The notes below the pieces were generated by a model, which saw nothing but the letters and a program-made list of their open reading frames with translations, was not told the origin of the DNA and did no database searches. A stretch of 64,000 nucleotides of DNA from Panicum virgatum (lineage: Eukaryota; Streptophyta; Magnoliopsida; Poales; Poaceae): NCBI RefSeq assembly GCF_016808335.1, contig NC_053137.1, forward strand, positions 6,709,904 to 6,773,903, in the 5' to 3' direction. A program made the translations under genes and the position numbers. Below, piece by piece: positions 1 through 10,837 of this stretch. How positions within the stretch are numbered: position 1 is the first letter of the stretch; the number at the start of each line of letters is the position of its first letter.

Positions 1-2217
1 GAACTGAAGTATTTGACTTCCCTCCGTCACCTCTACACTCACAAATGTCCAAAGTTGAAAAGCATGCCCGCAGAGCTCGGACACCTCACTTCCCTGCAGA
101 CACTTACATGCTTTGTTGTAGGTACTGACACCGGTTGCAGTAATGTGAGAGAGCTGCAGAATTTGGACCTTGGTGGTAGACTAGAGCTAAGACAGCTCGA
201 AAATGTCGCAAGAGCAGATGTTGTAGAAGCAGCTGGTCTTGGAAATAAGAAAAAACTGACCGAACTGGAGTTAGTTTGGACTAATAATGACCAGCAGGCA
301 CAGAATAATAATCATAAAGAGGTGGTGCAAGGTCTCAAACCTCATGATGGGCTGAAGGCCCTAAGGATATATTCATGTGGGAGTAGTACTTTTCCATCAT
401 GGATGAATATGTTGAATGGCATGGTGGAGTTTACGTTATCTAGTTGCCAAAAGCTCGAGAAGCTTCCTGCACTCTGGCAGTTACCAGTTCTGGAAATTCT
501 TCACTTGGAAGCATTGCCGAGTTTACATTGTTTGTGCAGCGGTGGTACTACACCCATCACATTTCAGAAACTGAAGGTGCTTACCTTGTTTTCAATGGAA
601 AAATTTGAGGCATGGTGGGACACAGATGCTATACAAGGAGAAGAGCCGATATTTCCCAAGGTTGAGGAGCTGCAGATCCGTCAGTGTGGAGGTTTGATTG
701 CATTACCAAAAGCAGCGCCAGTGATTACGGAATCATCTGGCGGAGTTGATACTAAGTGCCGCTCCGCATTTCCAGCACTGAGGAAAATGATATTAGGTAG
801 TTTGAATATGTTTGACAGGTGGGAGGCAGTCGAAGAATCTCTAGGAGAAGGGGTAACATTTCCTCGGCTCGAGGAACTGCACATCTCGTTTTGTGAAAGC
901 CTCAGTGCACTATCAAAAGGGTCGTTATTGGTTAAACAATCATTTGGCGGAGCTGAAACTGTGTGCCCCCGCTCTGCATTTCCAGCACTGAGGAAACTAA
1001 GATTATATGATTTGTCGGCCCTTGAGAGTTGGGGGGCAGCCGAAGGAACTCCGGGAGAAGAGGTAACATTTCCTCTGCTGGAGAAGTTGGACATTGTTGA
1101 GTGCCCGAAGTTGACTGATCTACCTGAAGCGCCGAAGCTAAGTGAATTAGGCATAGAAGGACATGATCAACGTATGTCCCTACAGGCAGCTAGCAGATAC
1201 ATTCCTTCACTGTCCATGCTGTGTCTGGACGTGTCACCCGATGAAGCGGAAACAACATTGCTGCATGTCAAGCAGAAATGGAATCATGAACTCCCCATGG
1301 CAACTATGAGGTTACGTTGGTGCGACCTTCTGTTCTCATCCCACTCAAATGCACTAGCGCTGTGGGCATGTTTTGCACGGCTAATAGATTTGTCAATTTG
1401 GGATTGCGACGCTCTTGTCTACTGGCCAGAAAACGTGTTCCAGGTCCTGGTATCCCTGAGGAAGTTATCGATTTGGGGATGCAGCAAACTGACAGGACGC
1501 ACACAAGCTTCTGGCGAGCAATCTGCTCCAGGACGGGATGGACTCCTGCCACATCTCGAGGTTCTACGGATAAAGGATTGCGCATCTTTGGTAGAGGTCC
1601 CCAACCTGCCGGCATCTCTCAAGGGATTACATATTGGGAGCTGCAATGATAATATCAAGTCCATCGTATTCGGTCTGCAGGAGGACACAAGGTTGGCGAG
1701 GGGAGAAGGTGTTGTACAGCTGGACACATCATCATCAATTCCAGGGTCCAGCAGTAGGGAGGCCACAACGTCTACAGCTGTACTGAAGCTGTCATCAGCA
1801 GCCAACCATCGCTTCTTTCCATGCCTAGAATCTCTATCTATAGGTTTCTGCGATGGTTTGTCTGAGGTTGCCAATCTTCCTCCGTCTATCAAGACCTTGG
1901 ACATTAATAGTTGCGACAATCTTCAATCCTTATCAGGACAGCTAGGTGACATCCAAAAATTAACTATTCACTCATGCAGTCTGTTGGAATCACTGGATTC
2001 TTGCTTAGGAGAGCTCCGGTCGCTGGAAGAACTCGAGCTTTATGATTGCAAAAGCCTGGTATCCTTACCGGATGGGCCTCAAGCATACTCATCCCTTAGA
2101 GTTCTTCGGATTATGCTTTGTGATGGTGTGAAGTCGCTCCCGCCGAGCCTACAGAGCCGTTTGGGTTGGCTCGAGCAGGAAGTTCTAGTTGCCCGTTATG
2201 AAGGTAATATCTACTAG
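1..2217 (+). CDS. CC-NB-LRR disease resistance protein, LRR region (5' partial)
   Basis: This reading frame is open from base 1 to a TAG ending at 2217 (about 738 residues) and matches residues 648-1361 of the complete NLR at 18155-22240. It consists of irregular plant leucine-rich repeats, with many LxxLxIxxCxxL units, and ends with the same tail as its paralogue. The CC and NB-ARC domains, if present, lie left of the window, so completeness cannot be judged. Compared with the paralogue it has one extra 24-residue LRR near its C-terminus (about 1936-2007). It differs mostly at variable, probably solvent-exposed positions. The middle contains repeated modules of roughly 75-90 residues, each with a SAFPALRK / GEEVTFPxLE pattern. 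Likely role by family: an intracellular immune receptor whose LRRs contribute to effector recognition. Confidence 0.9.
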   Translation, partial: ELKYLTSLRHLYTHKCPKLKSMPAELGHLTSLQTLTCFVVGTDTGCSNVRELQNLDLGGRLELRQLENVARADVVEAAGLGNKKKLTELELVWTNNDQQAQNNNHKEVVQGLKPHDGLKALRIYSCGSSTFPSWMNMLNGMVEFTLSSCQKLEKLPALWQLPVLEILHLEALPSLHCLCSGGTTPITFQKLKVLTLFSMEKFEAWWDTDAIQGEEPIFPKVEELQIRQCGGLIALPKAAPVITESSGGVDTKCRSAFPALRKMILGSLNMFDRWEAVEESLGEGVTFPRLEELHISFCESLSALSKGSLLVKQSFGGAETVCPRSAFPALRKLRLYDLSALESWGAAEGTPGEEVTFPLLEKLDIVECPKLTDLPEAPKLSELGIEGHDQRMSLQAASRYIPSLSMLCLDVSPDEAETTLLHVKQKWNHELPMATMRLRWCDLLFSSHSNALALWACFARLIDLSIWDCDALVYWPENVFQVLVSLRKLSIWGCSKLTGRTQASGEQSAPGRDGLLPHLEVLRIKDCASLVEVPNLPASLKGLHIGSCNDNIKSIVFGLQEDTRLARGEGVVQLDTSSSIPGSSSREATTSTAVLKLSSAANHRFFPCLESLSIGFCDGLSEVANLPPSIKTLDINSCDNLQSLSGQLGDIQKLTIHSCSLLESLDSCLGELRSLEELELYDCKSLVSLPDGPQAYSSLRVLRIMLCDGVKSLPPSLQSRLGWLEQEVLVARYEGNIY

Positions 2218-2638
2218 TTTCCTTGTTTCTGTTAACAAAATGATCAGGAGCTCAATTGGTGTTGTCTAAAACGCAACTCTCCACTTAAATATTCTATTAG
2301 TTATTACAAGATGAGATATAATTTAGTGATAAACTTTTACGAGAGTCATGTTTAGAACCTCTAGAGATATTCATTGGTGATACGTACATTATCGGAACCA
2401 CTAAATCCATTAACTTTTGGATATTGCACATTCACGTTATCTAAACGTAAATTTAGGCACCAGCATCCTGCACTTTACTATAGCCATCCTTATATATCTC
2501 TTTTTCTTGTTGTCCCTACAAAGGAATTAAAATTCACTAGCTTCATTGCATATAGTTCGAGTATGTGTAGTTTTCTTTACTTGCCTTTTGCCTTTGTACA
2601 TAAACAATAATTTTCTTCATAACTTTTACTATTGGATA

Positions 2639-2773
2639 CTCCCTCCATTCTAAATTATTAATCGTTTTGGTTTTTCTAGTTATAAAGTTTTTACTGTACA
2701 TCTAGATATATATTATGACTAGGTGCACAACAAAATCTATGCATCAATAACTAATAATTTGAGATGAAAGGAG
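2639..2773. mobile_element. Stowaway-like MITE (copy A)
   Basis: A 135-bp element begins CTCCCTCC, ends with a matching inverted GGAG terminus and is flanked by TA, the Stowaway (Tc1/mariner) target. It is present at the same site in copy B (22967-23101), so it predates the segmental duplication. Confidence 0.75.
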
Positions 2774-3151
2774 TACCATAGTGTATTCTCATGTATATAT
2801 ATACTTTCTAATTTCGTGTTCATTTGCATGCATAAATTCTAATATATATCATCTATGATCATGGCCTGATCTACCAGAACCAAAGACCCGGAAATGTGCA
2901 ATGAGGAGCCTGGCGTGCTTGAAATAGGAGATTGAGAACCCGACCAAAGTTCTCACAAGGTTTGTAATATTAGTGCTCTTGATGATTGACTTCAAAGATT
3001 CGACCTCCTAATATATTTATGCTGACTCCCAATGACGTGTGACTTCCTTGTAGGATCGTATTACCAGACCTCCAAATCATGGATTATTGTGACCATGCGT
3101 ATAACATGCGCTTTCTGAAGATGATCTCCAGTGAACTCAAGCAGAAATCCA

Positions 3152-3325
3152 TGACTTTAAGCAGATAACAAGTCCCGGATCATAAGCTGAAGAATTTAGC
3201 ATATAGAGCCCCATGCTCCAGTCCTTTATCATCCTTCTTCAAGCAGAAGTGCTTGATTTTGAGCAGAAGACAAGTCCCAGACTGCAAGCTGAAGAATTTG
3301 TAGCATTTGGAGCTCCATGCTCCAG
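3152..3325. repeat. Diverged tandem duplication of about 70 bp (copy A)
   Basis: Two units, about 3152-3221 and 3255-3325, share the pattern GA(C/T)TTTRAGCAG ... ACAAGTCCC ... AGCTGAAGAATTT ... CCATGCTCCAG. The same pair occurs in copy B (23487-23659). Confidence 0.7.
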
Positions 3326-3868
3326 CTTTTTATCCTTTTTTTTTTCTGTGTTTAAACTATGACGTGTTTGAGCTCGTTTCTGCTCCAGCACCAGCGAAAA
3401 GCTAGCGCTTCATTTTATGATGTGTTTTTTCTGCATGACCGCAGAAGATACTTGCCATAGAATGGTCAACAGTCCGACATACTCCTGTTGTTCGACATGC
3501 TGCTTATATGAACTCAATAGCGTGAGGGTGGGTCCTGCAAGGCTTTGGATTGCACGTTGTGCAGAGGTCTCATTATCGAGCCCTGTTTTCTTGGTCTTTC
3601 AGAAAAAAAAAAGGGTCTGGTTCTTCAAAATTACATCCTGCCGCAATATGCCCCAACATTTCTGTGTTTGTCTTTTTTTTTTCATTGCCGGTATTGTCAA
3701 AAGTGGCTATGGTCGCAAGAAGATTGCGGATTTAATTATATTTTTCTTTTTCAGCTATTGACTGTGTTTTCCTTAATATAAATGAAGTAAGAGACGCCTT
3801 TTCTTAAAAAAAACTTAGTTCGATTTGGTTTGAATAGCATATTATTTAACTGTTAACCATATTTAGTA

Positions 3869-4090
3869 GTTTTCGTTTTAAATTGTAAGTCATTCCAATT
3901 TTTTTAAAAAGTCAAAATATTTTAAATTTAACAAGTTTATACAATAAAATACTAATATTTATAAGTATCATTAAATATAACTTTTATAGTAGATATCATT
4001 TTTTATAATCTTTTCTATAATTTTTTATCAATTATGAAAATAGTTAACTTTTAAAAAAGTTGGAATAACTTCCATTTCAAATGGTGGGAG
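3869..4090. mobile_element. Degenerate Stowaway-like MITE (copy A)
   Basis: The ends are imperfect inverted repeats (left TTTTCGTTTTAAATTG, right CATTTCAAATGGTGGGAG) flanked by TA. An orthologous copy in block B at 24199-24422 has a better preserved GGAGGGAG end. Confidence 0.6.
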
Positions 4091-4267
4091 TACAGCACAA
4101 ACTAATAAAGCCAATTTTAATAGAAGTGTCATAAATATTAAATATCATGCTATATTAACAAATTTGCTAATATGATAAAATTATTTATGACCAGAGAGAA
4201 GAAGTGTCACGACACGATGGAGTGCCGCCACCATCATACTGCGGCACAGTTACCCCGCGCACGATGA

Positions 4268-4508
4268 GAGCAAGTTTTATAATGCAGCCGGCAGCGGGCT
4301 GCAAGCGACGGGCGAGGCAACACATGTGGTGGCGGGCCCCGCGGAGATTAATTGTCCAGCAACACTCTCAGCCAATAGCAGCAGCAGAACAGGGCATTTC
4401 GCCCGCTCAAGCCAGCGCCTCCCAACTCGCCCGTTTTTTTCTCTCTCTTAATTTCTCTCTCCGCCATATGAAATCTCGCCGGCTCCCAACCGTTTATAAT
4501 ACTTGCTC
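4268..4508. mobile_element. MITE in the promoter of pyruvate kinase copy A
   Basis: A 241-bp element has termini GAGCAAGTTTTATAA and TTATAATACTTGCTC and is flanked by TGA on both sides (4265-4267, 4509-4511). Copy B has the empty site (catgatacc, about 24566). The 3-bp target duplication and short TIRs suggest a PIF/Harbinger (Tourist-like) or CACTA derivative. It sits about 206 bp before the kinase ATG, so it could affect the promoter. Confidence 0.75.
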
Positions 4509-4713
4509 TGATACCGCGCGCACGAACCGGCGACGCAGGACAGAACTGCCAACTCACCCCGCCACGTCACGCTCCCGCGGCGGCTCTCCCCAAGCGAGCT
4601 CTTCACCCGCCTCGCAATCTCCGCCACGGCGCCGCCCCATCGAAGATTGTCACACGCCAACGCATCTCCCTCCACTCCGCTCCCACTCCCCCGCCACCGC
4701 CACCGCCACCGCC

Positions 4714-7700
4714 ATGGCCGCCGCCGCCGCCGTGCACTCCCTCCTGCACCCACCGGCGGCCCGCAAGGGCCCCGCGCCCTCGCCGCTCTCCCCTCCCTCC
4801 CCACCCCACTTCCTCCGCCTCCCGGCCGCGCACCCCCGCCTACCCCACCTCCACCGCCTCTGCGCCGCCTCCCCGGCCGCCGCCTCCGACCTCACTGCCT
4901 TCCCCAACCCGAGCGGCAACCTCGCGCCCATTGACGTGGACGCCGCCACGGAGGCCGAGCGGCGGGAGAACGGGTTCCGGAGCACGCGCCGCACCAAGCT
5001 CGTCTGCACCGTGGGCCCGGCCACCTCGTCCCCGGAGCAGCTCGAGGCGCTCGCCGTCGGCGGGATGAACGTGGCCCGCGTCAACATGTGCCACGGGGAC
5101 CGGGAGTGGCACCGGGGCGTCATCCGCGCCGTGCGGAGGCTCAACGAGGAGAAGGGCTTCGCCGTCGCCGTCATGATGGACACCGAGGGCAGCGAGATCC
5201 ACATGGGGGACCTCGGCGGCGCGGCCTCGGCCAAGGCGGAGGTGAGGTGCTGTGCCTGTTTGTAAGCTGCTGTCCGGTTGGACGTATTCGATGAAATGTG
5301 TTTGTTGCAATGCGGGTGAGAGAAAAAGGTTGTGGCAATGCCGACACTGTCGTCTCATACTTCTACAAAACCTAGCGAGCCAGGATTTCATAGAGAGTTC
5401 TTTCTCCATCGAATGTTTGGTTGATTTAGATTTTCAGCTCGTGTTTGATATCATTATAGGAGGGAAAGCATTCAGATTGTTGTCGAACATTGGACTGTGA
5501 AAGTAATAGTCATTATCAAGGCTGTCAATGTAACTCACATAAAGTGCTTGGTAAAAAAACACCGTGTTACTATGCCAAAACGGAGATTGTCTCACACTTC
5601 AGCTGTCTATTTTAAGTTTTTAACAATACAGTTAGAAGTTTGATTGTACACCTATTCAGTACTCCTTGTTTTTCTTAAGCAACATTATTTACTGAATGAT
5701 TTCCATTTTTTTCGTCATTAAAATATTCCTCACGTAATTAACAAATCCTGTCACATTTGTTGGATTCCACAGGATGGAGAAGTCTGGACATTTAGCGTTA
5801 GAGCATTTGAATTGCCTCTCCCAGAACGAACTATTAATGTGAACTATGATGGGTTCGCTGAAGGTATTTAAGCTAGCCTATTTGTTGATGTTGTTCGTAG
5901 TTATTGTTCGGCGCCATAATTTTGCATCTAAATCCTACACAGATGTGATAGTTGGTGATGAGCTTCTTGTGGATGGTGGAATGGCTAGATTTGAGGTGAT
6001 TGAGAAGTTAGGACCTGACGTTAAGTGTCGCTGCACGGATCCTGGCTTATTGTTGCCACGTGCGAATCTTACATTTTGGCGTGATGGCAGTATTGTCCGT
6101 GAGAGGAATGCTATGCTTCCTACAATTTCATCAAAGGTAAATGCACTAACATACTAAATTTCTTGCTGTAATTACCAAAGGCTGCAAAACTTTGTGCATC
6201 TATGTCCCCTTGGTGCCAGTACTGCAGTGGATTTACAGCTTCTTTTTCTGTCAATACCATGGTCGGTTCTAAACAACATGTATGACTTTGTTCAAAGCCT
6301 TACTCATTGAAACTCATCTCTGGATAGTTTTTATCCGCTATTTCTTAAAAAGGCTTCTACCACCTGGAGTAGTTTAATTAGAAAATGGAATCTTCCAGTA
6401 GCAGATACTAATATTATTAGTTTATAATAATGTTGCTCCTTTTCCTTGTGACAACTTGTGCAGGATTGGCTTGACATAGACTTCGGAATTGCCGAAGGTG
6501 TAGATTTCATCGCTGTTTCATTTGTCAAGTCTGCAGAAGTAATTAAACATTTGAAAAGCTACATAGCTGCAAGGAGTCGTGGCAGGTACCAGGACTACAA
6601 TTGTATCCCGTTATTTAAGTTTATGCTTTGTTGGGGAAGCCATAGTTGACATCATTAAACTGATAACGGGTATACCTAGAACTGTTCTGGATGCTTAGCC
6701 ACTGTTTCTTATCGGTTCCTGGTCAGTCCCAGATTGGTAGGGTTTTATTTGTAGTCTAACCCCTAAAACGAATTCAGCCTGGAATGAATTGGTTTTTATG
6801 TAGTTACTAGAGAAAACAGTGAATTGGCAAGCTATCCCCTGTCTCTGTTTTTATTTGTTGTGCTATGGTCAGTTAGCTATTGTGTGTCCATCTCACATTT
6901 TATGGTTAAAATTGCGTTAGTGACAAACACAGTTACCTAGCTTAAAAGTGATAGTCCCGTACTGCCAACAAAATCAAACTTGCTATGATATCTTTTACAC
7001 TTTAATTAATTGGACCTTGCAAACATCCAAAGAAAAAAAAGGATTACATAAGTTTTTCTTACTACACGGGCTAGTATTGTGTTTCTGAAATGTTTCCTTC
7101 ATTTCATTGAACTTTGTTGGTTCCTCAGTCTAATGCTTTATTGTATATGATCAGTGATATATCAGTACTTGCGAAAATCGAGAGCATTGACTCTTTGAAG
7201 AACCTGGAGGAGATCATCCGAGCATCAGATGGTGCCATGGTAGCCAGAGGGGATATGGGGGCACAGGTTCCCTTGGAGCAGGTCCCCTCAATTCAACAAA
7301 AGGTAGTTCAACTGTGCAGGCAGCTCAACAAGCCAGTCATTGTTGCTTCTCAGCTCCTCGAATCGATGATCGAGTATCCTACACCCACAAGGGCTGAAGT
7401 TGCCGATGTTTCTGAAGCTGTCCGCCAGCGCGCAGATGCTCTAATGCTTTCTGGTGAGTCAGCAATGGGGAGATATCCAGAGAAGGCTCTTAGTGTTCTT
7501 AGAAGTGTTAGCCTCAGGATTGAGAAGTGGTGGCGGGAGGAGAAGCGCCATGAGGCACTGGAACTTCAAGGAGTTTCATCTTCCTTCTCTGACAAGATAT
7601 CAGAAGAAATCTGCAATTCAGCAGCCAAAATGGGTAAGTACTGCCACTACACGTACTCATTGCATATGAAAATTATGTTGTCATAGCAAGTGATATATTT

Positions 7701-8106
7701 GACTGCTTTCATTTTCTTATTATTGTCCATTATCTTGGTTGCTTGCAGAACATTCTGATTCCACTGCTTAGAAGATGTCTAAACAAAACTTATTTCATCT
7801 GTAGCTAACGGCTTGGGAGCAGACGCTATTTTTGTTTTCACGAAGACTGGCCACATGGCCTCCCTGCTCTCACGATGCCGTCCTGATTGTCCTGTTTTCG
7901 CCTTCACAACCTCAACATCCGTCAGGAGACGGCTGAACCTCCAGTGGGGACTCATCCCTTTCCGCCTCAGCTTCTCCGACGACATGGAGAGCAACCTCAA
8001 CCGCACCTTCTCCCTGCTCAAGGCCAGGGGCATGATCCAGTCAGGGGACCTGGTGATTGCTCTCTCCGACATGCTGCAGTCCATCCAGGTGATGAACGTA
8101 CCCTGA
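4714..8106 (+). CDS. PKP1: Plastidial pyruvate kinase alpha subunit, intact copy A
   Basis: Six exons with GT/AG junctions: 4714-5241, 5773-5863, 5943-6136, 6464-6585, 7155-7633, 7805-8106. They give 1716 nt in frame and 571 aa. Residues 1 to about 65 are rich in Ala, Pro, Ser, Arg and His, like a plastid transit peptide. The barrel domain follows: TKLVCTVGP (94-102), ARVNMCHG (121-128, a variant of ARLNFSHG), DTEGSEI (146-152, a variant of DTKGPEI), AKIE (318-321, with the catalytic-loop Lys319) and MVARGDMG (340-347). It ends [13 protein letters not shown]. The [10 protein letters not shown] variant and the overall sequence match the alpha (PKP1) class rather than the beta class. By family it converts PEP + ADP to pyruvate + ATP in plastids, as a partner of beta subunits, supplying pyruvate for fatty acid synthesis. 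The ATG at 4714 is in a good context (gccATGg) and is shared with copy B. Confidence 0.95.
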
Positions 8107-9238
8107 GAAAGAGCCATTCATCTCCGTGTCACATGATCCTCTATGAGATGATCAGATGCGATGGAGCACGTACTTTCGGTACCTTGAACTTGAAGGAGGA
8201 CAGTTCCGTGCACTGAAATTGTTCACTTGTCTCATGTATTATATGCTAGGAAACACCAGAGAACTGTGGCAATAATTTGCGGCTTTCTGCCTGTTGTGAA
8301 ACTGTTGTGTTACTACTTAGGCTTTAGTCTGACCTTGGGGTCACTTTTTAATGTGGAAGCTTGAGTCTCGCTGTGGGCTGTGATGGGCTTATCCATCGCA
8401 TTGTGTTAGTTTAACTGAATCTCACGCTCTTGCTGATAGAAGAATCACTAGTTGTGTTTCCAGCTACAATACATTAGTTCACTGATTGTGCGGCAGCAAT
8501 CGCTAGTGATCATCATTGTGCCCGACATCATTATTTGGATTTTTGGACCTTCATTGCTGGAATGCTCTTGGCGGTGTGCTGAAGCTTTTTACTGGTACAC
8601 TGCGCTCCTGTTTGAACACTGAAGTGACCATGGCTTCAACCATGCACCGTAACTGAAGAATCGTGTCGATCAAAGCTCAAGCTGATATCCTTTTGCTATA
8701 GTAATATTCTGCCATGCAGAACGAATGGTGATCATTTTTTTAGTGATAGTGTTCATGAGCTGTAAATGAAGAGAAACTTTCCTTTTAATTTGTGGCTGCT
8801 CCAGGCATATCAGCATATGTGCTTAACGTTATCAGCTGTTTGAGATCCATGTACGAACAATTGTACAGCACTTCAAGCGAGGTTAGTATCTTTTCAAGAT
8901 TTGTAGAAGAAATTTTTGGATAAATGTCCTTGCATTCTTAAAAGAATGATAACTTGGATAACATAGATCCTGCTCAAATTCAAAACACTGGTAAACTTGG
9001 GAAAACAAAATAAGGTCAGAAGAGAACGGATCTCCGCCCTCCGATTGCAGATCAGTGGCTGAGATCCAATGCCAGATCTCCACTCCGATTTCATTCGCCT
9101 GCTTGATGACAGATCTCCCAAATTTTGAATATCCAGAAAAAACAGAGCCAATTTCCATGGTCACGCTGCAAGGCCGGTGTTTACCATGTGGACTGGACTG
9201 GAGTAACCACTACGATCACTTGCTCTCGGTGACTGCTA
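8107..9238 (+). other. 3' UTR and 3' flank of pyruvate kinase copy A
   Basis: No ORF is supported. The first few hundred bases after the stop are conserved in copy B and probably include the 3' UTR. Copy A keeps about 49 bp (around 8949-8998) that are missing from B. The B deletion is bounded by the short repeat AACTTGG. Confidence 0.6.
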
Positions 9239-9475
9239 CTCAGGAGACGGCTGGAACCTCCGGCCTCCAGGGACAGGGAGGGCCCTCCAACGAACGTCTC
9301 CTTCGGCGTCAGCTTCTCCGGCGACATGGCGAGCAACCTTGCTGCCGGGCATGGTCCAGCCCGGCCGGCGACCTGGCGATGGCGCTCGCCGACGTGCTGC
9401 ACTGCAGCAGCCCATCCAGGTGACGAGCGTGGGCCAGTACCTCCGTGTCACGCGATCCCTGTCCGGGATGCGACA
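9239..9475 (+). pseudogene. Relic of the pyruvate kinase last exon plus 3' UTR (block A)
   Basis: This stretch aligns with the end of exon 6 and the start of the 3' UTR of the kinase about 1.1 kb upstream. Shared landmarks in order are GGAGACGGCTG(G)AACCTCC, CGTCAGCTTCTCCG(G/A)CGACATGG, GAGCAACCT, GGCGACCTGG, CTCGCCGACGTGCTGC, CCATCCAGGTGA and CTCCGTGTCAC. It carries several substitutions and a deletion and no longer encodes the protein. Because the relic is also present in block B (31275-31500), it predates the segmental duplication and marks an older duplication of the kinase. Confidence 0.8.
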
Positions 9476-9742
9476 CGGCCTTGATTGATCGCCAACACCG
9501 TGAGCTAGAAGAACGGTTCGTTGTACCGAAATTATTCGCCTTTTCTGCTATATTAGATGATGAATCTCTATTTGGCAGAGCTCCAGATCTAGAAAAAAAT
9601 AATTTTGGAGCACTTGGAGCTAGGTATTAGGAGCTCCAAGAAAAATAGTGGGTCTGGAGCTGCAGGTGTGTTAGGAGCATTTAGATGAATCATTTTGTTT
9701 ATAGCGTAAACTAAATTCAGATATTTAAATCACTTTATTTTA

Positions 9743-10004
9743 CTCCTTCCATTCTGAAATATAAGATATTTTGATTTGTCTTAAGTTAAAAAATATTCTA
9801 AGTTTAATCTAGTTTATAGAAAAAAATAATATTTTGAATGTCAAATAAGAATAATTAGATTTATTATGATATATTTTTATAATTAAATTATTTAACGTGT
9901 TACTAGATGTTAATATTCTTCTAAGCAAATTTAGTTAAATTTAAGCTACTTTTAACTTTGACTTAGAACAAACTACAATACTTTATATCTCATGACAGAG
10001 GAAG
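9743..10004. mobile_element. Stowaway MITE (block A)
   Basis: A 262-bp element has a CTCCTTCCATTCTGAAATATAAG start, an inverted AGAGGAAG end and TA on both sides. It is orthologous to 31774-32036 in block B. Confidence 0.8.
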
Positions 10005-10555
10005 TATTCTTCAAACTACAAACCCAGCCCAAGATGATGTGGTGTAGAAAGCAACAACCTGAAACTGGCCAAATGCTGCTGTTTTCTGCGATCGAGCTAG
10101 ACATCCACAACCACAATCTTTGTTTAGCTTGAGGCATCACGGAGTTCGCGTGAACGACAGGCAAATTCAACGGTGCCGTGTGAAGTATGAGGCCAGTCCG
10201 GTCCGGTAGTCTTCACCCTCCCAGCCTCCCAGGTGTCTCCAGCAAGTGGTGGTCAGAGGGGTCTGCTCGTCTCCACTCTCCATGATCTGAACGGTCGCTG
10301 AGTGTGCCACTGCACAACACTTGACTTCTGAGCCTTACCTTAATCTTGACATGATCTCATCTATCCAATGAGAGAGATTGCCACTCTTCAGTCGTGACAC
10401 ACATGGTGTAGTGATTTGTCATCATCGCAAAACCCTGGCGGGTTGAAAAATTTCGGTAAGTTACTTGCCAAAAGGAAAAGGTTTTCATGTGTTTTCACAT
10501 TAAATAGGTTTGGGAGGCGGCATTCGGGGAAAAAAAATATAATATTACTGCCGCC
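10005..10555. other. End of duplication block A and adjoining spacer
   Basis: No gene seen. The homology to block B ends near 10482, just after the shared GGTAAGTTACTTGCC. Sequence beyond that is specific to this location. Confidence 0.6.
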
Positions 10556-10837
10556 CAGTGGCGGATCCAGGCCTATGGCCACTAGGGTCCGTGCTCTACT
10601 CTTGGGCCGAATTACTGTTAAGAATCAGCCTACAAAATCGTAAACAGTGACACAAATCTTAATTAGGTAACCGCTTGTTTTAGTCAATTTTATGTTAAAT
10701 TACAATTGTTGTATTCAAATGAAGTTTATATGTACCATTATCTATGCATTTGCACGGTTTAAAATTTTTAGCCGGTACAAATATTTTTTAGTCTTATCTC
10801 CGTCCCTACCCTTAGACAGATACTGGCTCTGCCACTG
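10556..10837. mobile_element. Non-autonomous hAT MITE
   Basis: A 282-bp element has termini CAGTGGCGGATCCAG and CTGGCTCTGCCACTG (inverted, 13 of 15 matching). It is flanked by an 8-bp target duplication, CTGCCGCC / CTGCTGCC, with 7 of 8 matching. TIR and TSD length are diagnostic of hAT. No transposase is encoded. Confidence 0.85.

Larger units (their letters stand above)
2218..4200. other. 3' flank of NLR copy A / spacer to pyruvate kinase
   Basis: No coding region is supported. The stretch is AT-rich, holds two Stowaway-like MITEs and a short tandem duplication (listed separately), and is matched throughout by copy B, except for about 303 bp present only in B. Confidence 0.7.
1..10482 (+). 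repeat. Segmental duplication, copy A (left edge truncated)
   Basis: Positions 1-10482 align collinearly with 20096-32941. The block holds an NLR 3' part, its 3' flank, a plastid pyruvate kinase gene and about 2.4 kb of downstream DNA. Exons and most introns are nearly identical, so the duplication is recent. Homology stops on the right at 10482/32941, where copy A continues with unrelated sequence. The left end lies outside the window. Copy-specific differences are a 241-bp MITE only in A and a hAT, a Helitron-like element, a CCGG-rich element and a PIF-like MITE only in B. Confidence 0.95.

Noticed and set aside
4204..4713. Upstream extension of the pyruvate kinase A reading frame
   Set aside because: The open frame runs through the MITE and promoter. 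Copy B lacks this sequence, and the ATG at 4714 is the first conserved start.
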